From NCBI GenBank assembly GCA_947502495.1, contig CANNAC010000012.1:1-64000 (forward strand): a stretch of DNA of 64,000 nucleotides, in the 5' to 3' direction. Below the pieces are notes generated by a model. It saw nothing but the letters and a program-made list of their open reading frames with translations. It searched no databases and was not told where the DNA came from. The translations under genes were made by a program, and so were the position numbers. This DNA is from an uncultured Flavobacteriaceae bacterium. Its GTDB lineage: Bacteria; Bacteroidota; Bacteroidia; Flavobacteriales; Flavobacteriaceae. Positions 26,930 through 37,020 of this stretch are shown here, piece after piece. Numbering within the stretch: the stretch's first letter is position 1; each line of letters begins with the position of its first letter.

Positions 26930-29332
26930 CTATTTACCGATAATATGTATTTCTGTAAACTCTTTATCCACAGAAAGCGATTGCGATTCTAGATTCACAC
27001 TTTCTAAATTAATCTCTACATTGTCTATTTGTACAGAAGTAATTTGAAAAGGTAAATTATGCAATACTAGATTAAACTTACTGTAATCTGCGTTAAAATC
27101 ACCGCGTTTATGTTGCTGAAGAATTAATTCTTCCTTTTTACCAGTTACTTTAAAAGTACGTAAACTAAATCTTCCTTTCTTATAGTCATAACCATCATGT
27201 GCGTCATCATATAATTTTGAAGATTCCTTACCTTCTTTATAGTACACATCTAAAGTGATTTCATCAAACTTCTTTTCATCTACATATTGTTGTACTGGAT
27301 ATTTCGGAATTACAGCGCCTTCTTTAATAAACATTGGCATACTATCTAATTCTGCATCTACCCATACTTCTCTTCCTCCTTCAACGACCTCGTCTGTCCA
27401 GAAATTATACCATTTCCCTTTAGGAATATACATTCTTCTTCCTTTGCCATTTGGTTCTAAAATTGGGCAAACTAAAATTTGTTCTCCGTATACAAACTCA
27501 TCACTTCTATAGTGCGTAGCGCTATCTCCTTGATCGTATAGAACTAAGGATTTTAAGATAGGTGTTCCGTCATTGATATATTTCCAAAAAGCGGTATATA
27601 AATAAGGTAATAATTGGTATCTAATTTCTACAAATTTTCTTACGATATCAGTAATTTCTTCTCCGAAAACCCAAGGTTCTTGATCGCCATGATCTCCTGA
27701 AGAATGCACTCTACAAAAGGCATGAAATACACCTAATTGAATCCATCTTGCAAATAATTCTCCTTGTGGCTGTTCGGCAAAACCTCCAATATCGCTTCCT
27801 GCAAAAGAAAATCCTGACATAGCCATACGCTGTGCTTGGTTATTCGCAATTGCTAAATGTTCCCAAGTTGCTACGTTATCTCCCATCCATGTAGAAGTAT
27901 ATCTTTGTGCACCAGAATATGCCGATCTTGTAATTACAAAAGGTCTTTTTGGATACGCGTATTTTTTTAAACCATGGTAGGTTGCTCGCGCCATTTGTGT
28001 TCCATAAATATTATGTGCTTTTCTATGCGAACAAGGATTTCCATCATAATCATGACGTACATCATCTGGAAACGATTTATTAGGAACGTCCATTACAGCA
28101 GGCTCGTTCATATCATTCCACACGCCTTTTACACCAATATCTTCAATTAATTCTTGAAATAAACTAGACCACCATTCTCTTACTTCTGGTTTTGTGTAGT
28201 CTGGAAAATAACATTCTCCAGGCCAAACTTTACCTTTCATATACGGTCCGTCGGCACGTTTACAGAAATAGTCTTTATCTAATCCTTCTTTAAAAACAGC
28301 ATAATCTAAATCTATTTTAATACCTGGATCTATAATTACTACGGTTTTAAAACCATCTTCTTCTAGTTCCTTCACCATTCTTTTTGGATCTGGAAAAAGT
28401 TTTTTATCCCAAGTGAAACAACGAAAACCATCCATATAATCGATATCCAAATAGATAGCATCACAAGGAATTTTTAAATCTCTAAAAGTTTTGGTTACTT
28501 CTTTTACGTTCGCTTCTGGATAATACGACCATTTACATTGGTGAAAACCTAATGCCCATAAAGGAGGTAACGTATGTGGTTTACCTGTTAAATCGGTATA
28601 ATTTTTAACAACATCTTCCATTTGCGGACCATAGATGAAATAATAATTCATTTCTCCTCCTTGCGCCCAAAAACTGGTTACATTTCTTCTTTCGTGTGCA
28701 AAATCGAAATGCGTTTTAAAAGTATTATCAAAGAAAATACCATAAGATTTATTGTCTTGTATTGCCGTATAAAAAGGAATTGCTTTGTAAATAGGATCTG
28801 TATCTTTACCAAAAGCATACGAATCTGTTGCCCAGTTTTCGAAACGTTTTCCTTTTAGATTTACATCGACAGGTTTATCTCCTAAACCGTAAAAACTTTC
28901 TGCTTTCTGACAAGCTTTACTCATTTTTACAATATCGCCTCCATATTCATAACTCTCTTCCCAATGGAAACCAATTTCATCTTGATTAATTAGTTTGTTA
29001 TCCACAGCATCATATAAAGCGACTTGTAGCCCTAATTTCTCTACCTTACAAATCAATTTGGAAGTAGTAATAATATAATGCGTATCGTCTTCTGTTACAT
29101 CTAAAAAGTTATACCCTCTACTGGCATGGATAGTAACTCCGTAAGAAAAATCATTTTCAAATTTTCCGGTTGTGCTATATCTAAATCGGATAACACTATC
29201 TCTAACAACGGTTATTTGGAGTACAACTCCGTTTTTTGTAGAAAAATGTAAAGTATCTACATCTTTCTTATATTTTATTATTTCTGAAGGAAATAGATTC
29301 CCTTTTTGTTCTAATTCTGTATTTACAATCAT
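26930..29332 (-). CDS. Glycoside hydrolase family 31 alpha-glucosidase
   Basis: An 800-residue enzyme without a signal peptide. An N-terminal beta-sandwich (galactose-mutarotase-like, about 25-235) precedes the (beta/alpha)8 barrel. Catalytic nucleophile Asp407 sits in GVWNDMNEPAV and the acid/base Asp485 in STWMGDNVATWEHL. SGFSFAGSDIGGF and the C-terminal beta domains follow. GH31 alpha-glucosidases release glucose from the non-reducing ends of alpha-1,4 (and 1,6) glucans. It sits 153 bp after glgB on the same strand, which suggests use in glycogen or maltodextrin breakdown in the cytosol. Confidence 0.93.
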   Translation of the reverse strand: MIVNTELEQKGNLFPSEIIKYKKDVDTLHFSTKNGVVLQITVVRDSVIRFRYSTTGKFENDFSYGVTIHASRGYNFLDVTEDDTHYIITTSKLICKVEKLGLQVALYDAVDNKLINQDEIGFHWEESYEYGGDIVKMSKACQKAESFYGLGDKPVDVNLKGKRFENWATDSYAFGKDTDPIYKAIPFYTAIQDNKSYGIFFDNTFKTHFDFAHERRNVTSFWAQGGEMNYYFIYGPQMEDVVKNYTDLTGKPHTLPPLWALGFHQCKWSYYPEANVKEVTKTFRDLKIPCDAIYLDIDYMDGFRCFTWDKKLFPDPKRMVKELEEDGFKTVVIIDPGIKIDLDYAVFKEGLDKDYFCKRADGPYMKGKVWPGECYFPDYTKPEVREWWSSLFQELIEDIGVKGVWNDMNEPAVMDVPNKSFPDDVRHDYDGNPCSHRKAHNIYGTQMARATYHGLKKYAYPKRPFVITRSAYSGAQRYTSTWMGDNVATWEHLAIANNQAQRMAMSGFSFAGSDIGGFAEQPQGELFARWIQLGVFHAFCRVHSSGDHGDQEPWVFGEEITDIVRKFVEIRYQLLPYLYTAFWKYINDGTPILKSLVLYDQGDSATHYRSDEFVYGEQILVCPILEPNGKGRRMYIPKGKWYNFWTDEVVEGGREVWVDAELDSMPMFIKEGAVIPKYPVQQYVDEKKFDEITLDVYYKEGKESSKLYDDAHDGYDYKKGRFSLRTFKVTGKKEELILQQHKRGDFNADYSKFNLVLHNLPFQITSVQIDNVEINLESVNLESQSLSVDKEFTEIHIIGK

Positions 29333-29485
29333 CTTGCAATCTTTTAAGTAGTATGTAAAAAAACATAAAAAAACGTTGTAAAAAAAACTATACTATTAGT
29401 TCTTATAACTTATTATTAACTATATCGTTTTAGTATGTAATTTTTATTAAATTTTTAAAAAAGAAGCTTAAAAAAGATATTTATT

Positions 29486-31393
29486 TTATTGATATTTAAA
29501 TGCTAACATGGTTAAAGGCGGAATACTAATGGCTACCGAATTTTTTCTGTTTTGCCATTTTTCAGCTTCCGAAGTAAGGGTTTTATTCTTAAAATCTCCG
29601 GTACCAAAATACTCTTTATCATTGCTATTAAACACCTCTTTTAATTTTCCTTTTTTAGGAAGACCAATACGATATCCTTCTCTAGGAACCGGCGTCATAT
29701 TACAAGCAATAATTAGGTTATCTTTAGGTTTCTTTCCTTTTCTAATATATACTAAAACCGAATTTTCTGCATCGTTATAATCGATCCATTCAAAACCTTC
29801 TTGTTCAAATTGTTTTTCGTGTAAAGCAGGTTCCGTTTTATATAAAGTATTTAAGTCTTTTATCAGTTTCTGCACGCCTTTATGTGGTTTGTATTGCAGT
29901 AAATGCCAATCTAAACTGGTTTGAAAATTCCATTCTTCACTTTGTCCGAATTCTGCACCTTGAAACAATAATTTTGTTCCAGGATGTGTAAACATATACC
30001 CATAAAGTAAGCGTAAATTGGCGAATTTTTGCCATTCGTCACCAGGCATTCTATTTAAAATCGATTTTTTACCATATACCACTTCATCATGACTTAGCGG
30101 CAACATAAAATTTTCTGTAAACGCATAGGTCATGCTAAACGTTAAATCGTTTTGGTGGTGTTTTCTATACGCAGGATCTTTTGCAAAGTAATCTAAGGTA
30201 TCGTGCATCCACCCCATCATCCATTTCATACCAAATCCTAAACCACCTAAAAAAACAGGTTTAGAAACTCCGGGAAAGGATGTAGATTCTTCAGCTATTG
30301 CTTGTACATCTGGAAACGTGCCGTAAACAGCTTCGTTTAACTCTTTCATAAATGCAATGGCATCTAGATTTTCTCTTCCGCCATGTTCATTTGGTTCCCA
30401 CTCGCCTTCTTCTCTAGAATAATCTAAAAACAGCATCGATGCTACTGCGTCTACACGTAAACCGTCGGCATGATATTGGTCTAACCAAAATAACGCATTA
30501 CTAATCAAAAAGGATTTCACTTCGTTTCGTCCGTAATTAAAGATTAAACTCTTCCAGTCTTGATGGTATCCTTTTCTTTTATCTGGATGTTCATACAAAC
30601 ACGAACCATCGAAAAAACCTAGTCCGTGCGCATCTTCTGGAAAATGTGAAGGCACCCAGTCTAATAAAATTCCGATATCGTTTTGGTGTAATTTATCTAC
30701 TAATAGTTTAAATTCTTCCGGATACCCAAAACGTGACGTTGGTGCAAAATACCCTGTTACTTGATATCCCCAACTTGGGTCATAAGGAAACTCCATAATA
30801 GGCATCAACTCTACGTGTGTAAAGTTCATTTCCTTTACATAGTCTACCAATTGGTCTGCTAACTCTACATAAGATAGAAAACGATTCTCTTCTATTTGTT
30901 TTTTCCAAGACCCTAAATGTACCTCGTACACAGAAAAAGGTGCGTCTAATGCATTCTTCTTTTTTCGAGATTTCATCCATTTAGTATCTTTCCAACTGTA
31001 TGCATCTTCCCAAACTATAGAAGCTGTTTTCGGGTTGTGTTCAAAACGTCTCGCATACGGATCTGCTTTTTCCGTTTTTATACCATTGTTTGTACTTTCA
31101 ATTTTATATTTATAAGTGGTTCCTTTACCTACACTTGGTATAAAGCCTTCCCAAATCCCACTTTCGTCCCAACGTACATTTAAGGGATGTTCTCCTTCTT
31201 TCCAAAAATTGAAATCGCCAATTACGGAAACCTGTTTTGCACTAGGCGCCCAAACCGCAAAATAGGTTCCTTCTACGCCGTCTACTGTAATAATGTGTGA
31301 TCCAAACTTCTCGTAAAGTTTGTAATGTTTACCAGATTTAAATAAATCAATATCAAAATCTGTAAATAAGCTATGTACTATTACTTTAGACAT
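29486..31393 (-). CDS. glgB: 1,4-alpha-glucan branching enzyme
   Basis: The 635-residue GH13 enzyme introduces alpha-1,6 branches into glycogen. An N-terminal CBM48 module (about 20-130; YFAVWAPSAKQVSVIGDFN) precedes the catalytic barrel with nucleophile Asp315 (DGLRVDAVASMLFLDYSR), Glu368 (AIAEES) and the third acidic region LPLSHDEVVYGK. GYQVTGYFAPTSRFG and LDWVPSHFPED are strongly conserved in GlgB. It is third in a glgA-glgC-glgB run and 30 bp after glgC. Confidence 0.96.
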   Translation of the reverse strand: MSKVIVHSLFTDFDIDLFKSGKHYKLYEKFGSHIITVDGVEGTYFAVWAPSAKQVSVIGDFNFWKEGEHPLNVRWDESGIWEGFIPSVGKGTTYKYKIESTNNGIKTEKADPYARRFEHNPKTASIVWEDAYSWKDTKWMKSRKKKNALDAPFSVYEVHLGSWKKQIEENRFLSYVELADQLVDYVKEMNFTHVELMPIMEFPYDPSWGYQVTGYFAPTSRFGYPEEFKLLVDKLHQNDIGILLDWVPSHFPEDAHGLGFFDGSCLYEHPDKRKGYHQDWKSLIFNYGRNEVKSFLISNALFWLDQYHADGLRVDAVASMLFLDYSREEGEWEPNEHGGRENLDAIAFMKELNEAVYGTFPDVQAIAEESTSFPGVSKPVFLGGLGFGMKWMMGWMHDTLDYFAKDPAYRKHHQNDLTFSMTYAFTENFMLPLSHDEVVYGKKSILNRMPGDEWQKFANLRLLYGYMFTHPGTKLLFQGAEFGQSEEWNFQTSLDWHLLQYKPHKGVQKLIKDLNTLYKTEPALHEKQFEQEGFEWIDYNDAENSVLVYIRKGKKPKDNLIIACNMTPVPREGYRIGLPKKGKLKEVFNSNDKEYFGTGDFKNKTLTSEAEKWQNRKNSVAISIPPLTMLAFKYQ

Positions 31394-31423
31394 ATATTGT
31401 TTTTTGGATAGGTTTAAAATGTA

Positions 31424-32689
31424 CTAGTTAATTATAGTTCCTTTTGGTATAGTTGCTCCTTTTTTCACCACTACAATTCCGTCTTTTATAAGGTAGGTAT
31501 CTGTTTCCACATCTTTTAAATGCAGTCCTCCTTCAATCTTAACATCATCACCAATTCTACAATTTTTATCTATGATACAGTTGTTTATGTAACATCTATC
31601 GCCAATACCCAGAATATTTTCAATCTTGTTTTTTTCAATATCCTTTAATGATTCATAGCTATCATTACCCATCATATAGGTATTTAAAATAACAGATTCT
31701 TTACCAATTCTAGAACGAATACCAATAACACTTCTTTCAATTTTAGCTGCATGAATAATACAACCATCTGCTATCACTGTTTTATTTAATAAGGTTCCAG
31801 AAATTTTAGAAGTTGGTAATATTCTTGCTCTAGTATATACTCTATCTTCGGCATATAAATTAAACTTAGGGATATCGTCTGTTAAGCCTAGATTTGCATC
31901 AAAGAAAGATTCTATGGTTCCAATATCGGTCCAATAGCCTTCATATTGATAACTTACTGTTTTATGATGATGAATAGATTGTGGTATAATTTCTTTACCA
32001 AAATCGTTAGTATCTGGGTTTTCCATTAGTTTCACCAATAGGTCTCTATTAAAGATATAGATTCCCATAGAAGCAAGATAATTTCTACCTTCCGATTTCA
32101 TTTCATCACTTACATCGGATGTCCATTCTGGCAATAAATCGGCATCTGGTTTTTCAATAAATGAAGTAATTGTATTTTCTTCATCCGTTTTTAAAATACC
32201 AAATCCGGTTGCTTCTTTGGCAGTTACCGGATAGGTTGCAATCGTTATTTCGGCATTACTTTCTTTATGCTTATCAATCATTTCTTGCAAATCCATATTA
32301 TATAATTGATCTCCAGAAAGTATTAAGGCATATTCAAAATCATGACTTAAAAAGTGATGCATACTTTGTCTTACAGCATCTGCAGTACCTTGAAACCAGC
32401 TATCACTTTGCATGGTTTGTTCTGCAGCTAAAACATCTACAAAAGCATGACTAAAAAAACTAAAGTGATACGTGTTTTTTATGTGTTTATTTAAAGACGC
32501 CGAGTTAAACTGCGTTAACACATATATTCTTTTAAGATTAGAGTTGATACAATTAGAAATAGGAATATCTACCAACCTATATTTTCCTGCAATGGGCACT
32601 GCAGGTTTAGATCTTGCTTGCGTTAAAGGGTATAGTCTAGAGCCTTGTCCTCCACCTAAAATAATAGATAACACTTTATTATTAATCAT
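31424..32689 (-). CDS. glgC: Glucose-1-phosphate adenylyltransferase
   Basis: The 421-residue enzyme makes ADP-glucose from glucose-1-phosphate and ATP, the committed and usually allosterically controlled step of glycogen synthesis. The nucleotidyltransferase domain (1-~260) has LGGGQGSRLYPLTQARSKPA, SGDQLYNMD and EGYWTDIGTIESF. The C-terminal left-handed beta helix (about 290-421) has hexapeptide repeats (GCIIHAAKIERSVIG). It starts 6 bp after the glgA stop, so the two are co-transcribed. Confidence 0.96.
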   Translation of the reverse strand: MINNKVLSIILGGGQGSRLYPLTQARSKPAVPIAGKYRLVDIPISNCINSNLKRIYVLTQFNSASLNKHIKNTYHFSFFSHAFVDVLAAEQTMQSDSWFQGTADAVRQSMHHFLSHDFEYALILSGDQLYNMDLQEMIDKHKESNAEITIATYPVTAKEATGFGILKTDEENTITSFIEKPDADLLPEWTSDVSDEMKSEGRNYLASMGIYIFNRDLLVKLMENPDTNDFGKEIIPQSIHHHKTVSYQYEGYWTDIGTIESFFDANLGLTDDIPKFNLYAEDRVYTRARILPTSKISGTLLNKTVIADGCIIHAAKIERSVIGIRSRIGKESVILNTYMMGNDSYESLKDIEKNKIENILGIGDRCYINNCIIDKNCRIGDDVKIEGGLHLKDVETDTYLIKDGIVVVKKGATIPKGTIIN

Positions 32690-32695
32690 AATCTT

Positions 32696-34102
32696 TTAGT
32701 TTATTGATTTATATAATTCAATATATTCTGAAGCCGATGCATCCCAGGAATGATCTATTTTCATAATATATTTTCTTGTTTTTTTAAATTTATCTTGATC
32801 TTTATACAGCGTAATACCTCTTTGTATGGCATGCTCTATTTCTGCAACAGTTACTTCATCATGGCAAATACCAAAACCGTTTTCATTAGCTATATCTACA
32901 ACCGTATCTTTTAAACCGCCTGTACTTCTCACTATAGGAATGGTTCCATACCTTAAAGAGTACATCTGGTTTAAACCACAAGGTTCTACTCTAGATGGCA
33001 TTAATAAAAAATCTGCGCCACCATATATGATATGCGATAGCTTTTCATCATAACCAATAAAAGCATCATAGTTGCCTTTATGTTCTTCTTTTAATGCTTT
33101 TAATTCTTCTTCTACTTCTTTATTTCCTGACCCTAAAAGTAGGATAGAACAATTCTTTTCTTTTAAAATGGTCTGAAATACTTCAGGCAGTAAATCCGAT
33201 CCTTTTTCGTAAACTAATCTACCTATAAAAGCAAATAGCGGTTTACTTGTATCTAAGTTAAAAGTCTCGCACAACCACTTTTTATTTTTTCCTCTTCCTA
33301 AATTTACATTTTTTTCTGAAAAATTAGAAATTAGATACTCGTCTTTTTCCGGATTCCAAACTGCTGCATCTATTCCGTTTAAAATACCAACACATTTTTG
33401 GCTTTCGGCTTTTAACAAATCTTGCAAACCGTTTGCCTCCAGTTTTAATTCTTCCATATAACTTGGCGATACAGTAGTCACTCGCCAAGCACATTTTATT
33501 GCAGCAGCTAACGGATTTATTTGACCATTCCAATCTAACAATCCTACATTTTCCTTATCAAATTCCGGAATAAAACCTAGCTTATCATAACCAAATCCGC
33601 CTTGATATTGTGCATTATGAATGGTAGTTATTACAGGAATTTTATTTAAACTTTCATATTTAAAACTTTCTTGCAACATAAAAGGAACCAGTCCGGTATG
33701 GTGATCGTGACAATGAAAAATATTAGGTTTTTCATCTAAAGTAAGTATCCAATCTAATGCTGCTATTTGAAAAGCTAAAAAACGATCGGTATCATCAAAA
33801 GAATACACATAATCTTTAAAAAGCAAAGACGGTACATCTATAAAAAACACATCAAAATCTAAACTATTTTCCTTAAGAATTAGCACTTCAAAATCGTGTG
33901 CCACTTCATTCAATAAAACTTGAGATTTATAGACAGAAACAAAGGTGTTATCTGCGGTAAATTTATTGTCGTAGAAAGGCATAATAACACTGCTTTTTAG
34001 GCCAAGTGCATTTTGATATTTAGGTAGTGCACCAACCACATCTGCCAAACCTCCAACTTTAGCTATTGGGTAACATTCTGCACTAATATGTATTATCTTC
34101 AT
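32696..34102 (-). CDS. glgA: Glycogen synthase (ADP-glucose)
   Basis: The 468-residue GT5 glycosyltransferase extends alpha-1,4-glucan chains from ADP-glucose. The ADP-glucose loop KVGGLADVVGALP is at residues 15-27, followed by HCHDHHTGLVPF, IHNAQYQGGF, the GT-B C-terminal domain with FIGRLVYEKGSDLL, and MPSRVEPCGLNQMYSLRYGT with the retaining-GT Glu. First gene of the glycogen cluster. The divergent gap to msrB (158 bp) should hold its promoter, but no full consensus match was found. Confidence 0.96.
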   Translation of the reverse strand: MKIIHISAECYPIAKVGGLADVVGALPKYQNALGLKSSVIMPFYDNKFTADNTFVSVYKSQVLLNEVAHDFEVLILKENSLDFDVFFIDVPSLLFKDYVYSFDDTDRFLAFQIAALDWILTLDEKPNIFHCHDHHTGLVPFMLQESFKYESLNKIPVITTIHNAQYQGGFGYDKLGFIPEFDKENVGLLDWNGQINPLAAAIKCAWRVTTVSPSYMEELKLEANGLQDLLKAESQKCVGILNGIDAAVWNPEKDEYLISNFSEKNVNLGRGKNKKWLCETFNLDTSKPLFAFIGRLVYEKGSDLLPEVFQTILKEKNCSILLLGSGNKEVEEELKALKEEHKGNYDAFIGYDEKLSHIIYGGADFLLMPSRVEPCGLNQMYSLRYGTIPIVRSTGGLKDTVVDIANENGFGICHDEVTVAEIEHAIQRGITLYKDQDKFKKTRKYIMKIDHSWDASASEYIELYKSIN

Positions 34103-34260
34103 CCAATGTATTTAGTATTACCCTTCTAAATTAGTAAATTTATATGAAAAGAGAACTTTAATAGTTAAATAGTTAATGTAAATATATTACTACACCGATT
34201 TCGTAATGATGCGATAATTATTCCGACATAATAAAGAAACAAAATCAATACCTTTATTTT

Positions 34261-34743
34261 ATGAAAAAGTTTTTATTAGTCAGTATTATCAGTCTTTTAT
34301 TTAGTTGTAATTCTTCCGCACAAAAAAATAAGACAGAAAAAAAAGCAGAATATCCGGTAACTAAAACCGATACCGAATGGAAAAAGGAACTTAGCGAAGA
34401 ACAATATTATGTATTACGAGAAGCAGGAACGGAACGCCCTTTTTCTAGTCCGTTAAATAAAAACGAACTCAAAGGAACCTACCATTGTGCTGCATGTAAT
34501 ATTGCATTATTTAAAAGCGAACACAAGTTTGATTCTGGTACTGGATGGCCAAGTTTTGACAGAGAAATTAAAGGGAATGTCGCTTTTGGATCGGATAACA
34601 ACTTAGGCTATTCTAGAGACGAAGAACATTGCGCAAACTGTGGCGGACATTTAGGTCATGTTTTTAATGATGGGCCAAGAAAAACTACAGGAAAACGTCA
34701 TTGTATAAATGGTGATGCCTTAAAGTTTGTACCTGCTAAATAG
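34261..34743 (+). CDS. msrB: Peptide-methionine (R)-S-oxide reductase, exported lipoprotein form
   Basis: A 160-residue MsrB enzyme that reduces methionine-R-sulfoxide in proteins. The zinc pairs CAAC and CANC are present, with FDSGTGWPSFD and the catalytic Cys148 in RHCINGDALKF. Unlike cytosolic MsrB it starts with a signal peptide and lipobox (LLFSCNSS, Cys16), so it probably acts in the periplasm, repairing envelope proteins. A resolving Cys equivalent is not obvious. A TACCTTTA element (34249-34256) just before the ATG hints at a very short leader. Confidence 0.93.
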   Translation: MKKFLLVSIISLLFSCNSSAQKNKTEKKAEYPVTKTDTEWKKELSEEQYYVLREAGTERPFSSPLNKNELKGTYHCAACNIALFKSEHKFDSGTGWPSFDREIKGNVAFGSDNNLGYSRDEEHCANCGGHLGHVFNDGPRKTTGKRHCINGDALKFVPAK

Positions 34744-34836
34744 TTAAAATAACAATCCTTAGATAAATTCTAGTTATAGCAATTCCGTATTAGATACCTG
34801 TAGAAGTACTATATTTAGTACATAAATTCTGAATGT

Positions 34837-35391
34837 ATGGAAAGCTCTTATTTGTCAAGCACGATAAAACAATTTGAATACTATAAATCTCTTGGAGATA
34901 AAACCATAAACCAACTTTCGTTTAAAGAATTACAATGGCAACCCAATGAAGCATCTAATACTGTTTCCGTTGTCATAAAACATATGGTTGGTAATATGTT
35001 ATCGCGTTGGACCAACTTTTTAACCGAAGATGGCGAAAAAACATGGAGAACGCGGGATGCAGAATTTCAAGAAACGTATACCAATAAAGAAGAACTTCTA
35101 GCTGCTTGGGAAAATGGTTGGCTTTGTCTATTTACCGCAATTAAACCATTAAAACCGGAAGATTTAGAACGTATTATTTACATACGTAATCAAGGACACA
35201 CAGTCACAGAAGCAATCAATAGACAATTAGCACACTACTCCTATCACGTTGGGCAAATGGTCTTTTTAGGAAAACTTTTAAAAGGAAACAATTGGCAATC
35301 TTTATCTATTCCTAAAGGAAAGTCTGCTACTTACAATCAAGAGAAATTTTCAAAAGAAAAAGAAAGAAAACATTTTACAGACGATCTTTAA
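34837..35391 (+). CDS. DUF1572 / DinB-superfamily protein
   Basis: A 184-residue soluble four-helix-bundle protein. Three histidines are placed as in the DinB metal site: VVIKHMVGNMLSRW (first helix), EAINRQLAHYSYHVGQMVFLGKLL (last two). Ends with the usual 'FTDDL'-type tail. The superfamily includes metal-dependent bacillithiol or mycothiol transferases, but many members have no known activity. Single gene; no regulatory link to neighbours is visible. Confidence 0.85.
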   Translation: MESSYLSSTIKQFEYYKSLGDKTINQLSFKELQWQPNEASNTVSVVIKHMVGNMLSRWTNFLTEDGEKTWRTRDAEFQETYTNKEELLAAWENGWLCLFTAIKPLKPEDLERIIYIRNQGHTVTEAINRQLAHYSYHVGQMVFLGKLLKGNNWQSLSIPKGKSATYNQEKFSKEKERKHFTDDL

Positions 35392-35526
35392 TGGTATACA
35401 ATTCTTAAACCATATAGCAAAAATGCTTGTACATTATATAGTTTTAGAATTTAGCATTTGGAATTTTAATTTTTACGTTTAGGTTTTGTAACTTCGTAAC
35501 TTCAAAAATCGACTAAAAAAAATACG

Positions 35527-36903
35527 ATGAGTAAATACGATATAATTGTACTTGGAAGTGGTCCTGGAGGCTACGTAGCTGCTATTAGAGCATCTCAATT
35601 AGGTTTAAAAACAGCTATTATAGAAAAAGAAAGCCTTGGTGGAATCTGCCTAAATTGGGGATGTATTCCTACTAAAGCCTTATTAAAATCTGCCCAAGTT
35701 TTTGAATATTTAAAACATGCGGATGATTATGGTCTTTCTGTAAAAGAGTATGACAAAGATTTTAATGCTGTTGTAAAACGTAGTCGTGGTGTTGCTGAAG
35801 GTATGAGTAACGGCGTTAAGTTTTTAATGAAAAAAAACAAAATTGATGTTATCGAAGGTTTTGGAAAACTAAAAACTGGAAAAAAAGTAGATGTTGACGG
35901 AAAAGAATATACTGCAGATCATATTATAATTGCAACTGGAGCACGTTCTAGAGAATTACCAAGTTTACCACAAGATGGTAAAAAAGTAATTGGGTATAGA
36001 GAAGCAATGGTTTTACCAGAACAACCAAAGAAAATGATTGTTGTTGGTTCTGGAGCAATTGGAGTAGAATTTGCGTACTTCTATAACTCTATGGGAACCG
36101 ATGTAACTATTGTAGAATACTTACCAAATGTAGTTCCTGTTGAAGATATAGATGTATCGAAACAATTAGAAAAAAGCTTTAAGAAAAGCGGAATAAAAAT
36201 AATGACTTCTGCAGAAGTTACCAGTGTAGATACTTCTGGAGAAGGTGTAAAAGCAACGGTAAAGACTGCTAAAGGAGAAGAAGTTTTAGAAGCTGATATT
36301 ATTCTTTCTGCTGTTGGAATTAAATCAAACATAGAAAATATTGGACTAGAAGATGTTGGTATTGCTGTAGATAGAGATAAAGTTTTAGTTAACGATTTCT
36401 ACCAAACAAATATCCCTGGTTACTATGCTATTGGAGACATTACTCCTGGTCAAGCTTTAGCACACGTTGCTTCTGCCGAAGCTATTTTATGTGTGGAGAA
36501 AATTGCTGGTCAACATGTAGAAGCTTTAGATTATGGTAATATTCCTGGTTGTACGTATTGTACACCAGAAATTGCATCTGTTGGTTTAACAGAAAAACAA
36601 GCAAAAGAACAAGGCTTAGATATTAAAGTTGGAAAATTTCCTTTTTCTGCTTCTGGTAAAGCAAGTGCTTCTGGAGCAAAAGATGGGTTTGTAAAAGTAA
36701 TCTTTGATGCCAAATACGGTGAATGGCTAGGTTGCCATATGATTGGAGCTGGTGTAACAGATATGATTGCAGAAGCTGTTTTAGGAAGAAAACTAGAAAC
36801 AACAGGTCATGAAGTGTTAAAAACGGTACATCCACATCCAACCATGAGTGAAGCGGTTATGGAAGCTGTTGCTGCTGCTTATGGCGAAGTGATACACTTA
36901 TAG
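35527..36903 (+). CDS. lpdA: Dihydrolipoyl dehydrogenase (E3)
   Basis: The 458-residue FAD flavoprotein reoxidises dihydrolipoamide in the 2-oxoacid dehydrogenase and glycine cleavage complexes. FAD fold GSGPGGYVAA (about 10-19), redox-active disulfide Cys41/Cys46 (GGICLNWGCIPTK), NAD-binding VGSGAIGVEFA, and C-terminal catalytic His437 in HPHPTMSEAV are all visible. Several lpd paralogues are usual in this family; which complex this one serves is not shown by context. TAACTTCG at 35489-35496 may be its -7 element. Its TAG stop is the first unit of a heptamer array. Confidence 0.95.
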   Translation: MSKYDIIVLGSGPGGYVAAIRASQLGLKTAIIEKESLGGICLNWGCIPTKALLKSAQVFEYLKHADDYGLSVKEYDKDFNAVVKRSRGVAEGMSNGVKFLMKKNKIDVIEGFGKLKTGKKVDVDGKEYTADHIIIATGARSRELPSLPQDGKKVIGYREAMVLPEQPKKMIVVGSGAIGVEFAYFYNSMGTDVTIVEYLPNVVPVEDIDVSKQLEKSFKKSGIKIMTSAEVTSVDTSGEGVKATVKTAKGEEVLEADIILSAVGIKSNIENIGLEDVGIAVDRDKVLVNDFYQTNIPGYYAIGDITPGQALAHVASAEAILCVEKIAGQHVEALDYGNIPGCTYCTPEIASVGLTEKQAKEQGLDIKVGKFPFSASGKASASGAKDGFVKVIFDAKYGEWLGCHMIGAGVTDMIAEAVLGRKLETTGHEVLKTVHPHPTMSEAVMEAVAAAYGEVIHL

Positions 36904-36952
36904 CTGTTAGCTGTTAGCTGTTAGCTGTTAGCTGTTAGCTGTTAGCTGTTAG
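36901..36952 (+). repeat. Heptamer array (TAGCTGT)7 starting at the lpdA stop codon
   Basis: Seven perfect TAGCTGT units plus a final TAG begin exactly at the TAG stop of lpdA and lead to a terminator. Same unit and same placement as at 23352-23382. Confidence 0.95.
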
Positions 36953-36960
36953 AATATATA

Positions 36961-37000
36961 AAAAATGCGATTCCATAAAAATTGAATCGCATTTTTTTGT
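36961..37000 (+). terminator. lpdA terminator
   Basis: The stem ATGCGATTC (36965-36973) and GAATCGCAT (36984-36992) is preceded by A residues and followed by seven T residues. It may also serve the convergent aroQ gene. Confidence 0.85.
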
Positions 37001-37020
37001 TTGTATTCTTCTCTCTTTTC

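Noticed and set aside
34103-34260. Consensus promoter for glgA
   Set aside because: Only partial matches (TAATTTAG) without a suitable -33 element.
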